In this document: positions 17,483 through 25,946 of the stretch, piece after piece | Layout of the letters: each line of letters starts with the position of its first letter | Numbering within the stretch: the first letter of the stretch is position 1 | DNA from: JAUIBE01 sp035267185 | GTDB taxonomy: Bacteria > Pseudomonadota > Gammaproteobacteria > Xanthomonadales > SZUA-36 | Assembly (NCBI GenBank): GCA_035267185.1 | Contig: DATFLY010000146.1 | Location: forward strand, 1 to 36,396 | Length of the DNA: 36,396 nucleotides | Reading direction: 5' to 3' | Made by a program: the position numbers and the translations under genes | Notes under the pieces: model-generated | The model's database searches: none | What the model was told of the DNA's origin: nothing | What the model saw: only the letters and a program-made list of their open reading frames with translations

Positions 17483-18234
17483 CAGCACAGTCCTCCATTG
17501 ATGGAAATTACCTGTCGCGTGATGTAGGACGCATCCGGAGCGCACAGAAATGAAACCACTGCGGCCACCTCTTCAGGCGTCCCCATTCTTTGCAACGGGA
17601 TGTGCCCGATCATCTCGTCCAGATGTTCATGATTGGTCATTTCAGTATCGATTAGTCCTGGCGCCACGCAATTGACAGTGATCTTACGTTTTGCCAGTTC
17701 AACGGCCAGTGCCTTGGTGGCACCAATGATTCCGGCTTTGGCAGCACTGTAGTTGGTTTGCCCGCGATTTCCCAGCAAGCCGGAGACCGACGACATGGTG
17801 ACTATTCTGCCGGGTGCCCTGCGGCGGATCATTGGCATCACCAGTGGGTGCAACACGTTGTAAAACCCGTTGAGGTTGGTATCGATAATCGATTTCCAGT
17901 TGTCTTCAGACAGCATTGGAAACGCGGCGTCATGATTGCTGCCCGCATTACACACCACTCCGTAGTAGGCACCGTGCGAGTCCATGTCGTTTTCCAGGAC
18001 GGCCCGGCACTCATCGGCATTGGCAATGTCGAATGACACAAGCCGGGCCACACCACCTGCTTCGGTAATGTGCTCAGCAGTGGCCTCCCCAGCATCACGG
18101 TTGCGACCGTAGTGAACCACCACCTGGAAACCATCGTCAGCAAGTCTTCGGGCAATTGCCCGCCCGATGCCAGAGCTGGATCCCGTTACCAGAATGGTGT
18201 TGTCTGTTTTACTCATGTGTTTATGCGTGTTCAT
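17482..18234 (-). CDS. 3-oxoacyl-ACP reductase, FabG type (ApeQ-like)
   Basis: A 250-residue short-chain dehydrogenase/reductase. The NADP-binding motif TGSSSGIG (17-24), the NAG motif (CNAGS, about 95-99), and the catalytic Ser149, Tyr162 and Lys166 (NYSAAKAG) are all intact. It would reduce the beta-keto group formed by the ketosynthases before dehydration gives each conjugated double bond. The ATG at 18234 overlaps the upstream dehydratase stop by 4 nt (ATGA) and has AGG before it; a second in-frame ATG at 18216 has no ribosome site. Confidence 0.93.
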   Translation of the reverse strand: MNTHKHMSKTDNTILVTGSSSGIGRAIARRLADDGFQVVVHYGRNRDAGEATAEHITEAGGVARLVSFDIANADECRAVLENDMDSHGAYYGVVCNAGSNHDAAFPMLSEDNWKSIIDTNLNGFYNVLHPLVMPMIRRRAPGRIVTMSSVSGLLGNRGQTNYSAAKAGIIGATKALAVELAKRKITVNCVAPGLIDTEMTNHEHLDEMIGHIPLQRMGTPEEVAAVVSFLCAPDASYITRQVISINGGLC

Positions 18235-18689
18235 TTAACCTGAAAGACGGTCAGCTTGCAGCTGGCCACGATCAGGTCCTCTTGTTTTATTTCGCACTCA
18301 AATGATGCCAATCCCTGAGCATCCCTGATGATCTCAAGACAACTGATTTGAAGCTCAATACCCTTTTCCAGGTGATCACAACTGGCCTCAAAATGCCGGG
18401 TTCCCAACAGCAACCCTAATGGCGGCCCTTTGCCTTTCAGACTCTCCAGGGCACCGGCATGAACCGCGATACATTGTGCCATGCATTCAATTCCAACATA
18501 GGCAGGAATTTGTCCGTCGAGCGTGAACAGCGGATGAAATTCAGGAACAGTCCAGGTGCATGTGGCAGACCTGGAATCGATCCTGGAAATCTGGTCCACC
18601 AGCAGCATTTCATCACGGTGAAGCGTGAATTTTGTTGCCGGTTGCCCCACCAGCATATCCAGCTGCCCTTTCAGTTCAACCTGTTCCAT
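18231..18689 (-). CDS. ApeP-like hotdog dehydratase
   Basis: About 152 residues from the ATG at 18689. It resembles FabA/FabZ-type hotdog proteins of aryl-polyene clusters. The family stretch HRDEMLLVDQ is near the N terminus, and the active-site-like pieces EFHPLF and GQIPAYVGIECMAQ follow, with the long hotdog helix after them. In characterised systems ApeP works as a heterodimer with ApeI to dehydrate 3-hydroxyacyl-ACP. The start is uncertain: a TTG at 18716 and ATGs at 18689 and 18656 are possible. The last has AAAGGG before it and gives a family-like N terminus. All overlap or abut the thioesterase gene, so the genes are coupled. Confidence 0.85.
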   Translation of the reverse strand: MEQVELKGQLDMLVGQPATKFTLHRDEMLLVDQISRIDSRSATCTWTVPEFHPLFTLDGQIPAYVGIECMAQCIAVHAGALESLKGKGPPLGLLLGTRHFEASCDHLEKGIELQISCLEIIRDAQGLASFECEIKQEDLIVASCKLTVFQVK

Positions 18690-19122
18690 TGGATCCCGGG
18701 TGTAATTTTCTTTCAATGTTGTCCATCAGTCGTTGCGGAGCGCCCAGGCAGATTTCCATTGTTTCCAGAAACACCGGCACCTGGACGGTTGTGGCAGTCA
18801 CACACCGCTCACCCGATTCATTGGTAATTTCATGGTCAACCGTGAGGCGGAACTCCCATTCGCGCAACGTGGCGGCCACCACGATTTTTTCGTTCAGTCG
18901 CAATGGCTTTCGATAACTCACATTCAGGTCCACAACCGGCCAAAGGAGCCCGGAATCCTGCATTTCCGGGTAACCGTACCCCAGCTCGTCCATCAGTCGG
19001 GCGCGGGCGCATTCGAAGTATTTCAGGTACCGCCCGTGCCAGACAACACCGGCCGGATCCAGGTCATTAAAAGGGATGGAGAGCTGGCAACTGGCCGTTA
19101 GTGGCGAATCAGAATCAATCAT
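18676..19122 (-). CDS. 4-hydroxybenzoyl-CoA thioesterase-like hotdog thioesterase (ApeK-like)
   Basis: A 148-residue single hotdog domain. The 4HBT-type signature FNDLDPAGVVWHGRYLKYFE is at 18-37, with the likely catalytic Asp22. It would hydrolyse or edit acyl-ACP thioesters in the polyene assembly line; a thioesterase is a regular member of aryl-polyene clusters. The ATG at 19122 overlaps the acyltransferase stop by 8 nt. The frame stays open to 19311, but that extension lies within the upstream gene and lacks family similarity. Confidence 0.88.
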   Translation of the reverse strand: MIDSDSPLTASCQLSIPFNDLDPAGVVWHGRYLKYFECARARLMDELGYGYPEMQDSGLLWPVVDLNVSYRKPLRLNEKIVVAATLREWEFRLTVDHEITNESGERCVTATTVQVPVFLETMEICLGAPQRLMDNIERKLHPGSNGTG

Positions 19123-20080
19123 TTTTTTGCTCAATGGCCGGCTCCGAAGCGTCGTGGGTTCGGTCGTTCCAAAAATCGTAGAAATTAAACCATTGTAGTG
19201 GTGATCTAACAAGCTGGCGTTCAAGCGCATGTGCATATTTCTGCGCAACGGATTGCAGGTATGCCGGTCGGTCTTTTCGCGGCATCTGCAGTCGTTGAGA
19301 AAACTGCTCAAAACCCAGGAAGTGTTCGTTGTTCACGCGATAGCAGTGCAAAAGGTACACCGGGCACTGGAGCACCGCGCCCAATACATAGGGACCAATC
19401 GGAAAACCCGCCTTGTCTCCGAGAAACTCAGCGCTGGTGGTTTTTGCATCCTCATCGACGGGCACCCGATCACCAGCAATGATGACCCACTCACCCTGAT
19501 CAATTTTCTCCTTTAGGCGCAGAGTCAGGGCCAGATCCAGATCTGTCACCTGAATCAGGTGCATCCGGGACAGAGGCTCGGCACCTTCCATAAGCTCCGC
19601 AAACTTGCTCGCATGCTTGTCATGCAACAGGACATTGATGACCAGATCAGGGTGGCGCCTGGAAATCCCGCGGGAGTATTCGATATTGCCGAAATGTGAC
19701 CCCACCAGCAGGCAGCCCACACCCTGATCGACCACATCGAACAACTCCGTTTGTTCATCCGGGTCCATTGCGACAGTGGGAATTTCATCCGTCCAGGCCA
19801 GCATTTTCTGAAGGACCGAATGCCCGAACTCAAGGAGATGGAAAAAAGAAAGGTACCAGATGGGCCGATTGGGCAATGCACCAGGATATTGACGTTTGAC
19901 ACGAGACAAATAATCCCAGGACGCTCTGCGCGCAACGCCTCTGCGGAAATAGTAAAAAACCATCACCGGCACCAACGCTATGTTGAACGCCACGCGACCC
20001 AGGTGCCTGTAGACCCACGCCATGAAGCGCATTCCGCCGACTGCACCTGCCTCGTTAATTTTGGCCCAATGCTTTGCCAT
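19115..20080 (-). CDS. LpxL/HtrB-like acyltransferase
   Basis: A 321-residue protein of the lipid A biosynthesis acyltransferase type. A hydrophobic segment (about 28-45) should hold it at the inner membrane. The catalytic HX4E motif is GSHFGNIE (His129, Glu134). Enterobacterial aryl-polyene clusters have a glycosyltransferase/acyltransferase gene at this position; here the two functions are separate adjacent genes with 8 nt between them. Its likely role is transfer of the polyenoyl chain, or another acyl group, to the lipid or sugar carrier that anchors the pigment in the outer membrane. The acceptor is not known from the sequence. Confidence 0.87.
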   Translation of the reverse strand: MAKHWAKINEAGAVGGMRFMAWVYRHLGRVAFNIALVPVMVFYYFRRGVARRASWDYLSRVKRQYPGALPNRPIWYLSFFHLLEFGHSVLQKMLAWTDEIPTVAMDPDEQTELFDVVDQGVGCLLVGSHFGNIEYSRGISRRHPDLVINVLLHDKHASKFAELMEGAEPLSRMHLIQVTDLDLALTLRLKEKIDQGEWVIIAGDRVPVDEDAKTTSAEFLGDKAGFPIGPYVLGAVLQCPVYLLHCYRVNNEHFLGFEQFSQRLQMPRKDRPAYLQSVAQKYAHALERQLVRSPLQWFNFYDFWNDRTHDASEPAIEQKND

Positions 20081-20088
20081 TTCAGCGG

Positions 20089-20829
20089 CTATCCGCCACG
20101 CACACGACGGATGAAAATCTGAGGTGCCCGCACCAGCATTCCCAGGAGCAGGCGCGTGTGCATCCAGGTAATTTCAAGGTTGTCACCGAGATATCGAAAA
20201 TGGGAACGCCCCTCCTTGGGGTATTTTACCTGCACAGGGACAAAGCACAGGTTGATCCCCGACCAGCTGGACCGAACCAGTATTTCAGGGTCAAAACCCA
20301 TTTTCTGAGGCAGTTTTGTCCCGGTGAGCAGTGGTTCGACCTGGGCCAGAGGGTAACAACGAAAACCGCACATGGCATCTACGATGGAAAAACTCAGCGC
20401 TTCGATTCGGCACAATCCGTTGGTCAGCACCCGACCATATTTGCGCATGGCTGAAATGGTTTCATCGAAAACCGGCGCGCCACACACCAGGGCGTCCGGG
20501 TGCTGTTCTGACATGGCCAGCAATTCTCCCAGGCAGTCAATATCGTGCTGTCCATCAGCATCAATCTGGAGTGCGTGGGTGTAGCCCTTCTCCGTTGCCA
20601 GCCTCAGACCGGTGGTCACCGCGCCGCCTTTTCCAAGATTTTGCTCATGCCGATAAAGCGTGACATCGAATCCGGATTCAGTGATTAACCGCTTAAGCGC
20701 CATGAACACAGGCTCCGGGCTTGCATCGTCAACCACGATCAAAGGCAATCCTGTGCCCGCCAGTTGCGGCAGCACCGGTTTGAACTGGTCTAGATGGTCG
20801 TAGTGTGGAATAACCAGGCAGGTGTGCAT
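20089..20829 (-). CDS. Family 2 glycosyltransferase
   Basis: A 246-residue GT-A enzyme. The N-terminal strand ends in VVDDASPEP, and the nucleotide-sugar/metal motif is IDADGQHD (89-96). LGKGGAVTTG, typical of dolichol-phosphate-mannose-synthase-like GT2 enzymes, lies at 65-74, and there is no transmembrane pair at the C terminus. It would add a sugar to the pigment's lipid carrier, ahead of or after the acyltransferase encoded next. The start abuts the stop of the dehydratase gene at 20830 with no gap, so translation is likely coupled. Confidence 0.9.
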   Translation of the reverse strand: MHTCLVIPHYDHLDQFKPVLPQLAGTGLPLIVVDDASPEPVFMALKRLITESGFDVTLYRHEQNLGKGGAVTTGLRLATEKGYTHALQIDADGQHDIDCLGELLAMSEQHPDALVCGAPVFDETISAMRKYGRVLTNGLCRIEALSFSIVDAMCGFRCYPLAQVEPLLTGTKLPQKMGFDPEILVRSSWSGINLCFVPVQVKYPKEGRSHFRYLGDNLEITWMHTRLLLGMLVRAPQIFIRRVRGG

Positions 20830-21378
20830 TCAACTGGTGGGGTCGAAGATCAGGGTGCCGCTCGCATGCACACACTGGTGGCTGTTGGATTTAATGGTCA
20901 CCGTTGCACGATCGGTCAGCTCAAGCCTCAGCTCCAGGGCCCGGGGAGGAATGGCAGGCTTGTGGAATTTCAGACGAAGAATTTTTGTCGGCAATCCGGA
21001 AAACCCATAGCAAAGCCTGGCAAGCACCACGGACCAGTGAAGCTGGACGATGCCCGGCAAAATCGGACGCGATGGAAAGTGTCCATTGAAGCAGATCGAG
21101 CCTTCGTGAAGGTCCAGCAAAAACCGGTTCGACTGATCATTCTTCAACCAGGAAACCACCGGAGGCGGGTTATTTTCAGGGGAAATACCGAGGACGTCAG
21201 AGCCAAGCCGCACCAGCTGAATCCCAGCATCGTGTTCATCACCGCGCTCGGCAAGGTCAGCCTCGATGGCGACAAGAAAATCATCATAGGCACAATCCAG
21301 CGCGGCCAGGTGACCTGCCCGCGTCAACAAGACATCTTGTGCCGAATCACCAGACCGGCTTGCAAGCCTTGCGCTCAA
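20830..21378 (-). CDS. ApeI-like hotdog dehydratase with extra N-terminal region
   Basis: About 182 residues from a TTG start at 21378, which has GAGGGA 6 nt before it. No ATG is available anywhere near the start of the domain. The C-terminal half (about 80-182) is a FabA/FabZ-like hotdog domain with ICFNGHFPSRPILPGIVQLH, the hallmark active-site His plus the PILPG helix start. The role would be 3-hydroxyacyl-ACP dehydration, probably with the ApeP-like protein. Residues 1 to about 75 are not explained by this fold and I do not recognise them. The gene starts 11 nt after the stop of the membrane protein gene. Confidence 0.8.
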   Translation of the reverse strand: MSARLASRSGDSAQDVLLTRAGHLAALDCAYDDFLVAIEADLAERGDEHDAGIQLVRLGSDVLGISPENNPPPVVSWLKNDQSNRFLLDLHEGSICFNGHFPSRPILPGIVQLHWSVVLARLCYGFSGLPTKILRLKFHKPAIPPRALELRLELTDRATVTIKSNSHQCVHASGTLIFDPTS

Positions 21379-21388
21379 TAATATTCCC

Positions 21389-21958
21389 TCAGACTGAATG
21401 GACGCCTTTTTTCTTCTTGTAATAGATTCGGAACAACCACTCTGAACCCAGCAGCACACCAACGAGTATGTATGCAATCAATCCATTATAAATCGTCCAG
21501 ACTTCCAGTGATTGTGTGGTGGTCCAGGCGGCAATGGCTGCGTTCAGTAAAAAAAATACTGACCAGATAATCGTCAGGCAGTAAAGATACCTGGGCGCAT
21601 AAATGCTCATCGGCACACCCCGCTTACGCAACACTCTCAGCAACAGGGGTTCTTCGTCGCGCAGGGACCAGGCAAACAAAAAGCACAGGGACAAGTTGAC
21701 CAATACAGGGTAGAACAAAAGGAAACGCTCGCTTCCAAGAATTGAAGCCGTTAGTGCATAGGCAAGAAAGACCAACAGTATTGGTAATAGAATCTTCCGT
21801 TCATCAGGCCGCAGTATTCCAAACCGCAGCGCCAGCAAGACGACAAGAACAAGCCCGAAAAAGCTTGGCGGAAGAACTTTCAGACCGAAGAAAACCAGAA
21901 GCGGGTACAGAAAAACAGCCAGTACCAGCAGGCCGCGAAAGAAAAAACCGGCATTCAT
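21389..21958 (-). CDS. Multi-pass membrane protein (COG4648/ApeG-like)
   Basis: A 189-residue very hydrophobic protein with about six predicted transmembrane segments and a basic tail (YYKKKKG). A small uncharacterised membrane protein of this kind follows the ACP genes in aryl-polyene clusters; its function is unknown, possibly lipid carrier or export assistance. The ATG at 21958 overlaps the ACP stop by one base (TGATG); a GTG one codon earlier is possible. Confidence 0.8.
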   Translation of the reverse strand: MNAGFFFRGLLVLAVFLYPLLVFFGLKVLPPSFFGLVLVVLLALRFGILRPDERKILLPILLVFLAYALTASILGSERFLLFYPVLVNLSLCFLFAWSLRDEEPLLLRVLRKRGVPMSIYAPRYLYCLTIIWSVFFLLNAAIAAWTTTQSLEVWTIYNGLIAYILVGVLLGSEWLFRIYYKKKKGVHSV

Positions 21959-22191
21959 CACTCTGCCAGTTTGTCGAGAACATCACTGATGGTACGAACC
22001 TGTTGAAAATCCTCTGGAGAAATCCGCTGGTCAGTCAACTCCCGTAACTTCACCAGAAGATCGACAGCATCGATGCTGTCGATATCAAGCTCTCGATAGA
22101 GATTGGCCTCAGGCGTTACCAGAGCCGGGTCGATTTCGAAGTGATTCACGAGTATCTCGCGAATCTGTTCGTACATTTGGTTTCTGTCCAT
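21958..22191 (-). CDS. Acyl carrier protein (unit A)
   Basis: A 77-residue acyl carrier protein. The phosphopantetheine attachment motif is LDIDSIDAVDL with Ser39, and the four-helix ACP pattern is intact. It would carry the growing polyene chain after activation by the transferase encoded in unit B. The frame is open to 22263, but ACPs of these clusters begin near MxxxQMYEQIREIL, which supports the ATG at 22191 even though no strong ribosome site is seen. It is a different sequence from the ACP at 31869, so the cluster uses two carriers, as known aryl-polyene systems do. Confidence 0.88.
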   Translation of the reverse strand: MDRNQMYEQIREILVNHFEIDPALVTPEANLYRELDIDSIDAVDLLVKLRELTDQRISPEDFQQVRTISDVLDKLAE

Positions 22192-22284
22192 TTTTATATA
22201 TGCGGCAGGCATTCTTATGCCATGAAGGACCCGAAGTAGAACAGCATGATGCTTCAATGTCAAAGCATGTTATGCACGATTGGG

Positions 22285-23115
22285 CTATCTTGTGCTTGTC
22301 TTCGAATCCTGGTCAATGCGATCCTCGTAATAACCCAGCAAAGCCGATTGAAATTGACGAATGGCTTCCCGTTCATTACCCAAAGAACCAATGAAATCCT
22401 CGATGCTGCGGGTGGCCGGAATCTCGAAAACCCAGTGCGGACGACGATCCGGTATCTGAAACCAGGACTCACCCTTGCGAAGTGTGGGTGGCGTGCAGCG
22501 AATGGTGATCGGCAGGATCTGTGCATCAGCTCGCACGGCAATGGCCGCCGCGCCCAATTTGAATTTAAGTGGCTTGCCCGGATCACCGCGTGTTCCCTCG
22601 GGAAACATGATCAGATTGGAACCTTTTCGAACTCGCTCAATGCATGTATTGAGCATGATTTCCGGATCACCATTTGAGATATATTTTGCCCCTGCGGCAA
22701 CGCTTCGGGTGAATGGATTCTGAGTAATGGCCTTTTTCACAACGCATTCAGACATTGGAAAAAATGAAAGCAGAAAAACAACATCGATCAGGGAAGGATG
22801 ATTGGCAACAATCAGCGTCTGTTCAATGTCGGACGCGTTTTCAAAACCATGAATCTCATAGGAAAGCACACCCAGTGATTTCATCATCCAGATGAATGTC
22901 GAGAACAATTTTCCTACCAACTTTCTGGTAAAACACTGGCGTTTGGCCGGATCACGAACGATAAGAAAGCAGATAGGGAAAATAATGGTACCCAGTATCA
23001 ATCCACCGATTCCGAACATGGTGAAACTGAACCCTGTTCCAACCAGCCGCCATGCCCTGTCGAACCAGCCTCGTACTCCCAACTTGGTCACATTCTCGGC
23101 CATAAACGCTATCAT
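22285..23115 (-). CDS. PlsC-like 1-acyl-glycerol-phosphate acyltransferase family protein (ApeD-like)
   Basis: A 276-residue membrane-associated acyltransferase. A hydrophobic N-terminal segment lies at about 28-55. The catalytic NHPSLID motif (His106, Asp111) and the glycerophosphate-binding motif FPEGTRG (171-177) are both intact. It is the first gene of unit A and is probably involved in building the lipid part of the pigment or loading acyl groups. GAGGGG precedes the ATG closely. It is divergent from the phosphopantetheinyl transferase gene with only 39 bp between the start codons, so the promoters must lie there or inside the genes. Confidence 0.88.
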   Translation of the reverse strand: MIAFMAENVTKLGVRGWFDRAWRLVGTGFSFTMFGIGGLILGTIIFPICFLIVRDPAKRQCFTRKLVGKLFSTFIWMMKSLGVLSYEIHGFENASDIEQTLIVANHPSLIDVVFLLSFFPMSECVVKKAITQNPFTRSVAAGAKYISNGDPEIMLNTCIERVRKGSNLIMFPEGTRGDPGKPLKFKLGAAAIAVRADAQILPITIRCTPPTLRKGESWFQIPDRRPHWVFEIPATRSIEDFIGSLGNEREAIRQFQSALLGYYEDRIDQDSKTSTR

Positions 23116-23154
23116 AGCCCCTCATTATCAAAGCCACATTAACGGAATTTTCAA

Positions 23155-23889
23155 GTGACACGGTCAGGCAGTCCTACAAAAATACAGCCCGCTCAAATGG
23201 ATACGCCACCCATCATCGTCGATGCGTTTGAATTGTCTGCAAACGGATGCAGGAGTACCCAATGCCTGATCGCAAAAGCGCCCATGCATCAGCCGTCACG
23301 AAAATATCAGCAGCAGGCCTGTCGACACTTGTTACACACGCTGCTGACGCCCAACCCTTTTCGGCCAAATGGAACAATTTCAGATGGAGAGTGGTCGTTG
23401 CACAAAGCTGAAACCGGGGCACCGATATTGACTGATGGCAATCATGATTCGAATTACAGCGTGAGCATGTCACATAGTCGAAACTGGATGATGGTCTCCG
23501 TATCGGTCAATGCCACTGTGGGCGTGGACATTGAATGCGGCAAACCCGGCATGAATTCTGAACAATTGGCTGAGTTTATGGGATGGGATGGATTCGCCCA
23601 TGATCGTGATGATTTTCTGGCCTGCTGGACTTTGTGGGAGGCCTGCGTCAAGCAGAAACAATCCAGTATTTTCGAACCGTCTAATTCCGCCTTTGAAGCA
23701 TTGATTGCAAGCCGGAATACCGAGGGAGTTTCAATGGCCAATGAGTGGGCTGCCGTCCGGGGTGTTGTTGCGGACGGACCTCACTTCGCCCTGGTGCTTA
23801 AGCACCGTGAAAAACAACCTCTGCAGCTGAACCGTTCATTTATGGCGACGGACACTGCCGTCAAAGGTAAGAGCATTGCATCATGTTGA
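23155..23889 (+). CDS. 4'-phosphopantetheinyl transferase (Sfp superfamily)
   Basis: A 244-residue protein. The metal/CoA motif VGVDIE (122-127) and the second motif FLACWTLWEACVKQ (about 154-167, with Trp-x3-Glu-Ala-x2-Lys) define the Sfp-type superfamily. SMSHS (about 104-108) is the usual preceding strand with the pyrophosphate-contacting His. It should convert the apo-ACPs of this cluster to the holo form. The first codon is GTG with ACGGAA 8 nt upstream; an in-frame ATG at 23197 is an alternative. It leads unit B, ahead of the ketosynthase. Confidence 0.88.
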   Translation: MTRSGSPTKIQPAQMDTPPIIVDAFELSANGCRSTQCLIAKAPMHQPSRKYQQQACRHLLHTLLTPNPFRPNGTISDGEWSLHKAETGAPILTDGNHDSNYSVSMSHSRNWMMVSVSVNATVGVDIECGKPGMNSEQLAEFMGWDGFAHDRDDFLACWTLWEACVKQKQSSIFEPSNSAFEALIASRNTEGVSMANEWAAVRGVVADGPHFALVLKHREKQPLQLNRSFMATDTAVKGKSIASC

Positions 23890-23914
23890 ATAATTGCTCA
23901 GAGTACTCCGCACC

Positions 23915-25129
23915 ATGATGCGACTCGAAATAGCGTTCCACACTGCCACTTCAGCTCTGGGACCCGGATTGGACGCCCTGCGTCAGGCCATTGGCAATCG
24001 TGCCACCGGTTTACGTCCCAATGATCTTGAGAATTGTGACCTGGACACATGGATTGGAAGAGTCCCCGGGATTGAAGACACGATCCTGCCAGATGCCTTG
24101 CATCGTCTCGACAGCCGAAACAACCGCCTGGCGTGGCTTGGCCTTCAGCAGGACGATTTTATTGAAAAACTGAAATCAGTCAGGGACAAGTTTGGGGCAG
24201 ATCGCGTTGGCGTCATCATTGGCACCAGCACATCCAGCATTGAAAATACCGAGCGAGCCTACCGAAGCCTTTCACCTGATGGCGCGTTCCCATCGGACAA
24301 CAATGAGCCAAGGGTGCACAACATGCATTCGACCGGGCTTTTTCTGACCGAAGCGACCGGCCTGACTGGTCCTTCCATCACCATCAGCACCGCGTGCTCC
24401 TCAAGCGCAAAGGTTTTTGCCACTGCGCATCGCTGGATCAGCCAGGGATTGATCGACGCAGCACTGGTTGGCGGTGTCGACTCGCTTTGCCAGAATACGC
24501 TTTACGGATTCAATTCACTGCAGTTGGTTTCCGAGGACCTTTGCAGGCCCTTTGATCGTCGCAGAAATGGCATCAATCTTGGTGAAGCAGCTGCCTACTC
24601 GATTGTTACCCGGGCTGATGACAAACCGGGTCCCGGAATTCGGCTGTTGGGTTTTGGCGAAAGTTCCGATGCCCACCACATGTCTCACCCTCATCCTGAA
24701 GGCAAGGGGGCCATCCTGGCCATGAATGACGCGTTGAAATCGGCAGGATTGACTCCTGCGGACGTTGACTACATCAATCTCCATGGGACGGGAACACAAG
24801 CCAATGATGGTATCGAGGCGATTGCAGTGAATACCGTGATGGGACGAGCGAGGCAATCCGGGAATGCAGGTCCGGTGCCGGCGAGCTCAACCAAGGGCTG
24901 GACAGGTCATACCCTGGGTGCTGCCGGCATGCTTGAATCAGTGGTGGTTGTGGAGTCGATGCTGACCCAAACCATTCCGGGAACAATCAATTGTGAACAA
25001 CCGGACGATGCGCTTACATACCCCATTATCACCCGGAATCAGCCCGGTGAAATTCGTTACGCACTCAGCAACTCTTTCGGTTTTGGTGGCAGCAACGCCA
25101 CTCTCGCATTTGGAATGACTCATGATTGA
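23915..25129 (+). CDS. 3-oxoacyl-ACP synthase (ApeO-like)
   Basis: About 404 residues from the ATG at 23915 (a second ATG follows directly). It is a FabF-type ketosynthase with intact Cys161 in STACSSSA, His in NLHGTGTQAND and His in WTGHTLGAAGM, ending SNSFGFGGSNATL. It is the catalytic partner for polyene extension; in characterised systems ApeO forms a heterodimer with the chain-length-factor-like ApeC, and here that gene follows with an 8-nt overlap. It begins 25 nt after the transferase stop with no clear ribosome site. Confidence 0.92.
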   Translation: MMRLEIAFHTATSALGPGLDALRQAIGNRATGLRPNDLENCDLDTWIGRVPGIEDTILPDALHRLDSRNNRLAWLGLQQDDFIEKLKSVRDKFGADRVGVIIGTSTSSIENTERAYRSLSPDGAFPSDNNEPRVHNMHSTGLFLTEATGLTGPSITISTACSSSAKVFATAHRWISQGLIDAALVGGVDSLCQNTLYGFNSLQLVSEDLCRPFDRRRNGINLGEAAAYSIVTRADDKPGPGIRLLGFGESSDAHHMSHPHPEGKGAILAMNDALKSAGLTPADVDYINLHGTGTQANDGIEAIAVNTVMGRARQSGNAGPVPASSTKGWTGHTLGAAGMLESVVVVESMLTQTIPGTINCEQPDDALTYPIITRNQPGEIRYALSNSFGFGGSNATLAFGMTHD

Positions 25130-25946
25130 GGTGGGCATTGCGGGAATCGGGTGCTGGAGCCCTTGCTTTAGCAACTGGGGCGAGCTGCGAAAAGGATTTC
25201 GTGATGGCGTCTGGGCTGATGAGGCGAAGCTGGTGCCCGAAATCCTTCCGCCACCTGAGCGCCGAAGAGCACCGAAGACTGTCAAGATGGCAATTGAAGT
25301 GCTGGGGCAAGCCTGCACGATGTCCGCAATTGAGCCGCACAAGGCAGCCGTGGTTTTTTCCTCGGCCATGGGAGACATGGACATCACCGATGCGATTTGC
25401 AGCACTTTGGCCAGGCAACCGGAGCTGGTCTCGCCAACCCGGTTTCACAATTCAGTTCACAATGCCGCCATCGGCTACTGGTCAATCGCGACCGGGGCTC
25501 ACACCCCCACAACTGCAGTTGCCGGGCATGACCATTCGGCTGCCCTTGGGTTGTTGGAAGCGGCCACGCAAGCTGCGGTCGACGGCATACCGGTGCTGTT
25601 CGTTTGCCAGGAAGGTTCGGCGCCGCAGCCCCTGGTGCAAATCCGTAACTCTTTACAACCGTTGGCGCTGGCGATGATGCTCACACCACCCGGTGCGGAG
25701 ATCCCATTGATTGCACACCTGAAGGTCTCTCTTCTGACAACGCCTGCGGAGGCAACAGGATCAGGGGCGCCTTCTGCTTCTTTGCCACTGGAATTTGAAG
25801 GCAATCCGGCCTCAAGATTTTTACCTCTTTTTGAGCAACTTGCCCTGATCGACAGCGGCGTGGGATACAAACCTGATCATTTAACCCTCCCCATCAGCGA
25901 CCAGCGATCGATTTCCATTGAAATTCATCCAGGCGGTGAAACATGA
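25122..25946 (+). CDS. Ketosynthase chain-length-factor-like protein (ApeC-like)
   Basis: A 274-residue protein, shorter than a full ketosynthase. It matches the 'beta-ketoacyl synthase-like N-terminal domain' type found in aryl-polyene clusters. The stretch around HNSVHNAAIGYWSIATG and AVAGHDHSAALGLLEA aligns with the nucleophile-elbow region of ketosynthases but lacks the catalytic Cys, so it is probably not a condensing enzyme itself. It would set chain length or stabilise the ketosynthase encoded just upstream. The 8-nt overlap with that gene fits equimolar production of a heterodimer. The next gene overlaps it by 4 nt. Confidence 0.85.
   Translation: MIEVGIAGIGCWSPCFSNWGELRKGFRDGVWADEAKLVPEILPPPERRRAPKTVKMAIEVLGQACTMSAIEPHKAAVVFSSAMGDMDITDAICSTLARQPELVSPTRFHNSVHNAAIGYWSIATGAHTPTTAVAGHDHSAALGLLEAATQAAVDGIPVLFVCQEGSAPQPLVQIRNSLQPLALAMMLTPPGAEIPLIAHLKVSLLTTPAEATGSGAPSASLPLEFEGNPASRFLPLFEQLALIDSGVGYKPDHLTLPISDQRSISIEIHPGGET

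Noticed and set aside
25126..25677. 183-codon open frame overlapping the ApeC-like gene in another frame
   Set aside because: The ApeC-like frame is coupled to both neighbours by short overlaps and has family similarity; this one is Arg/Trp-rich and unlike any protein.
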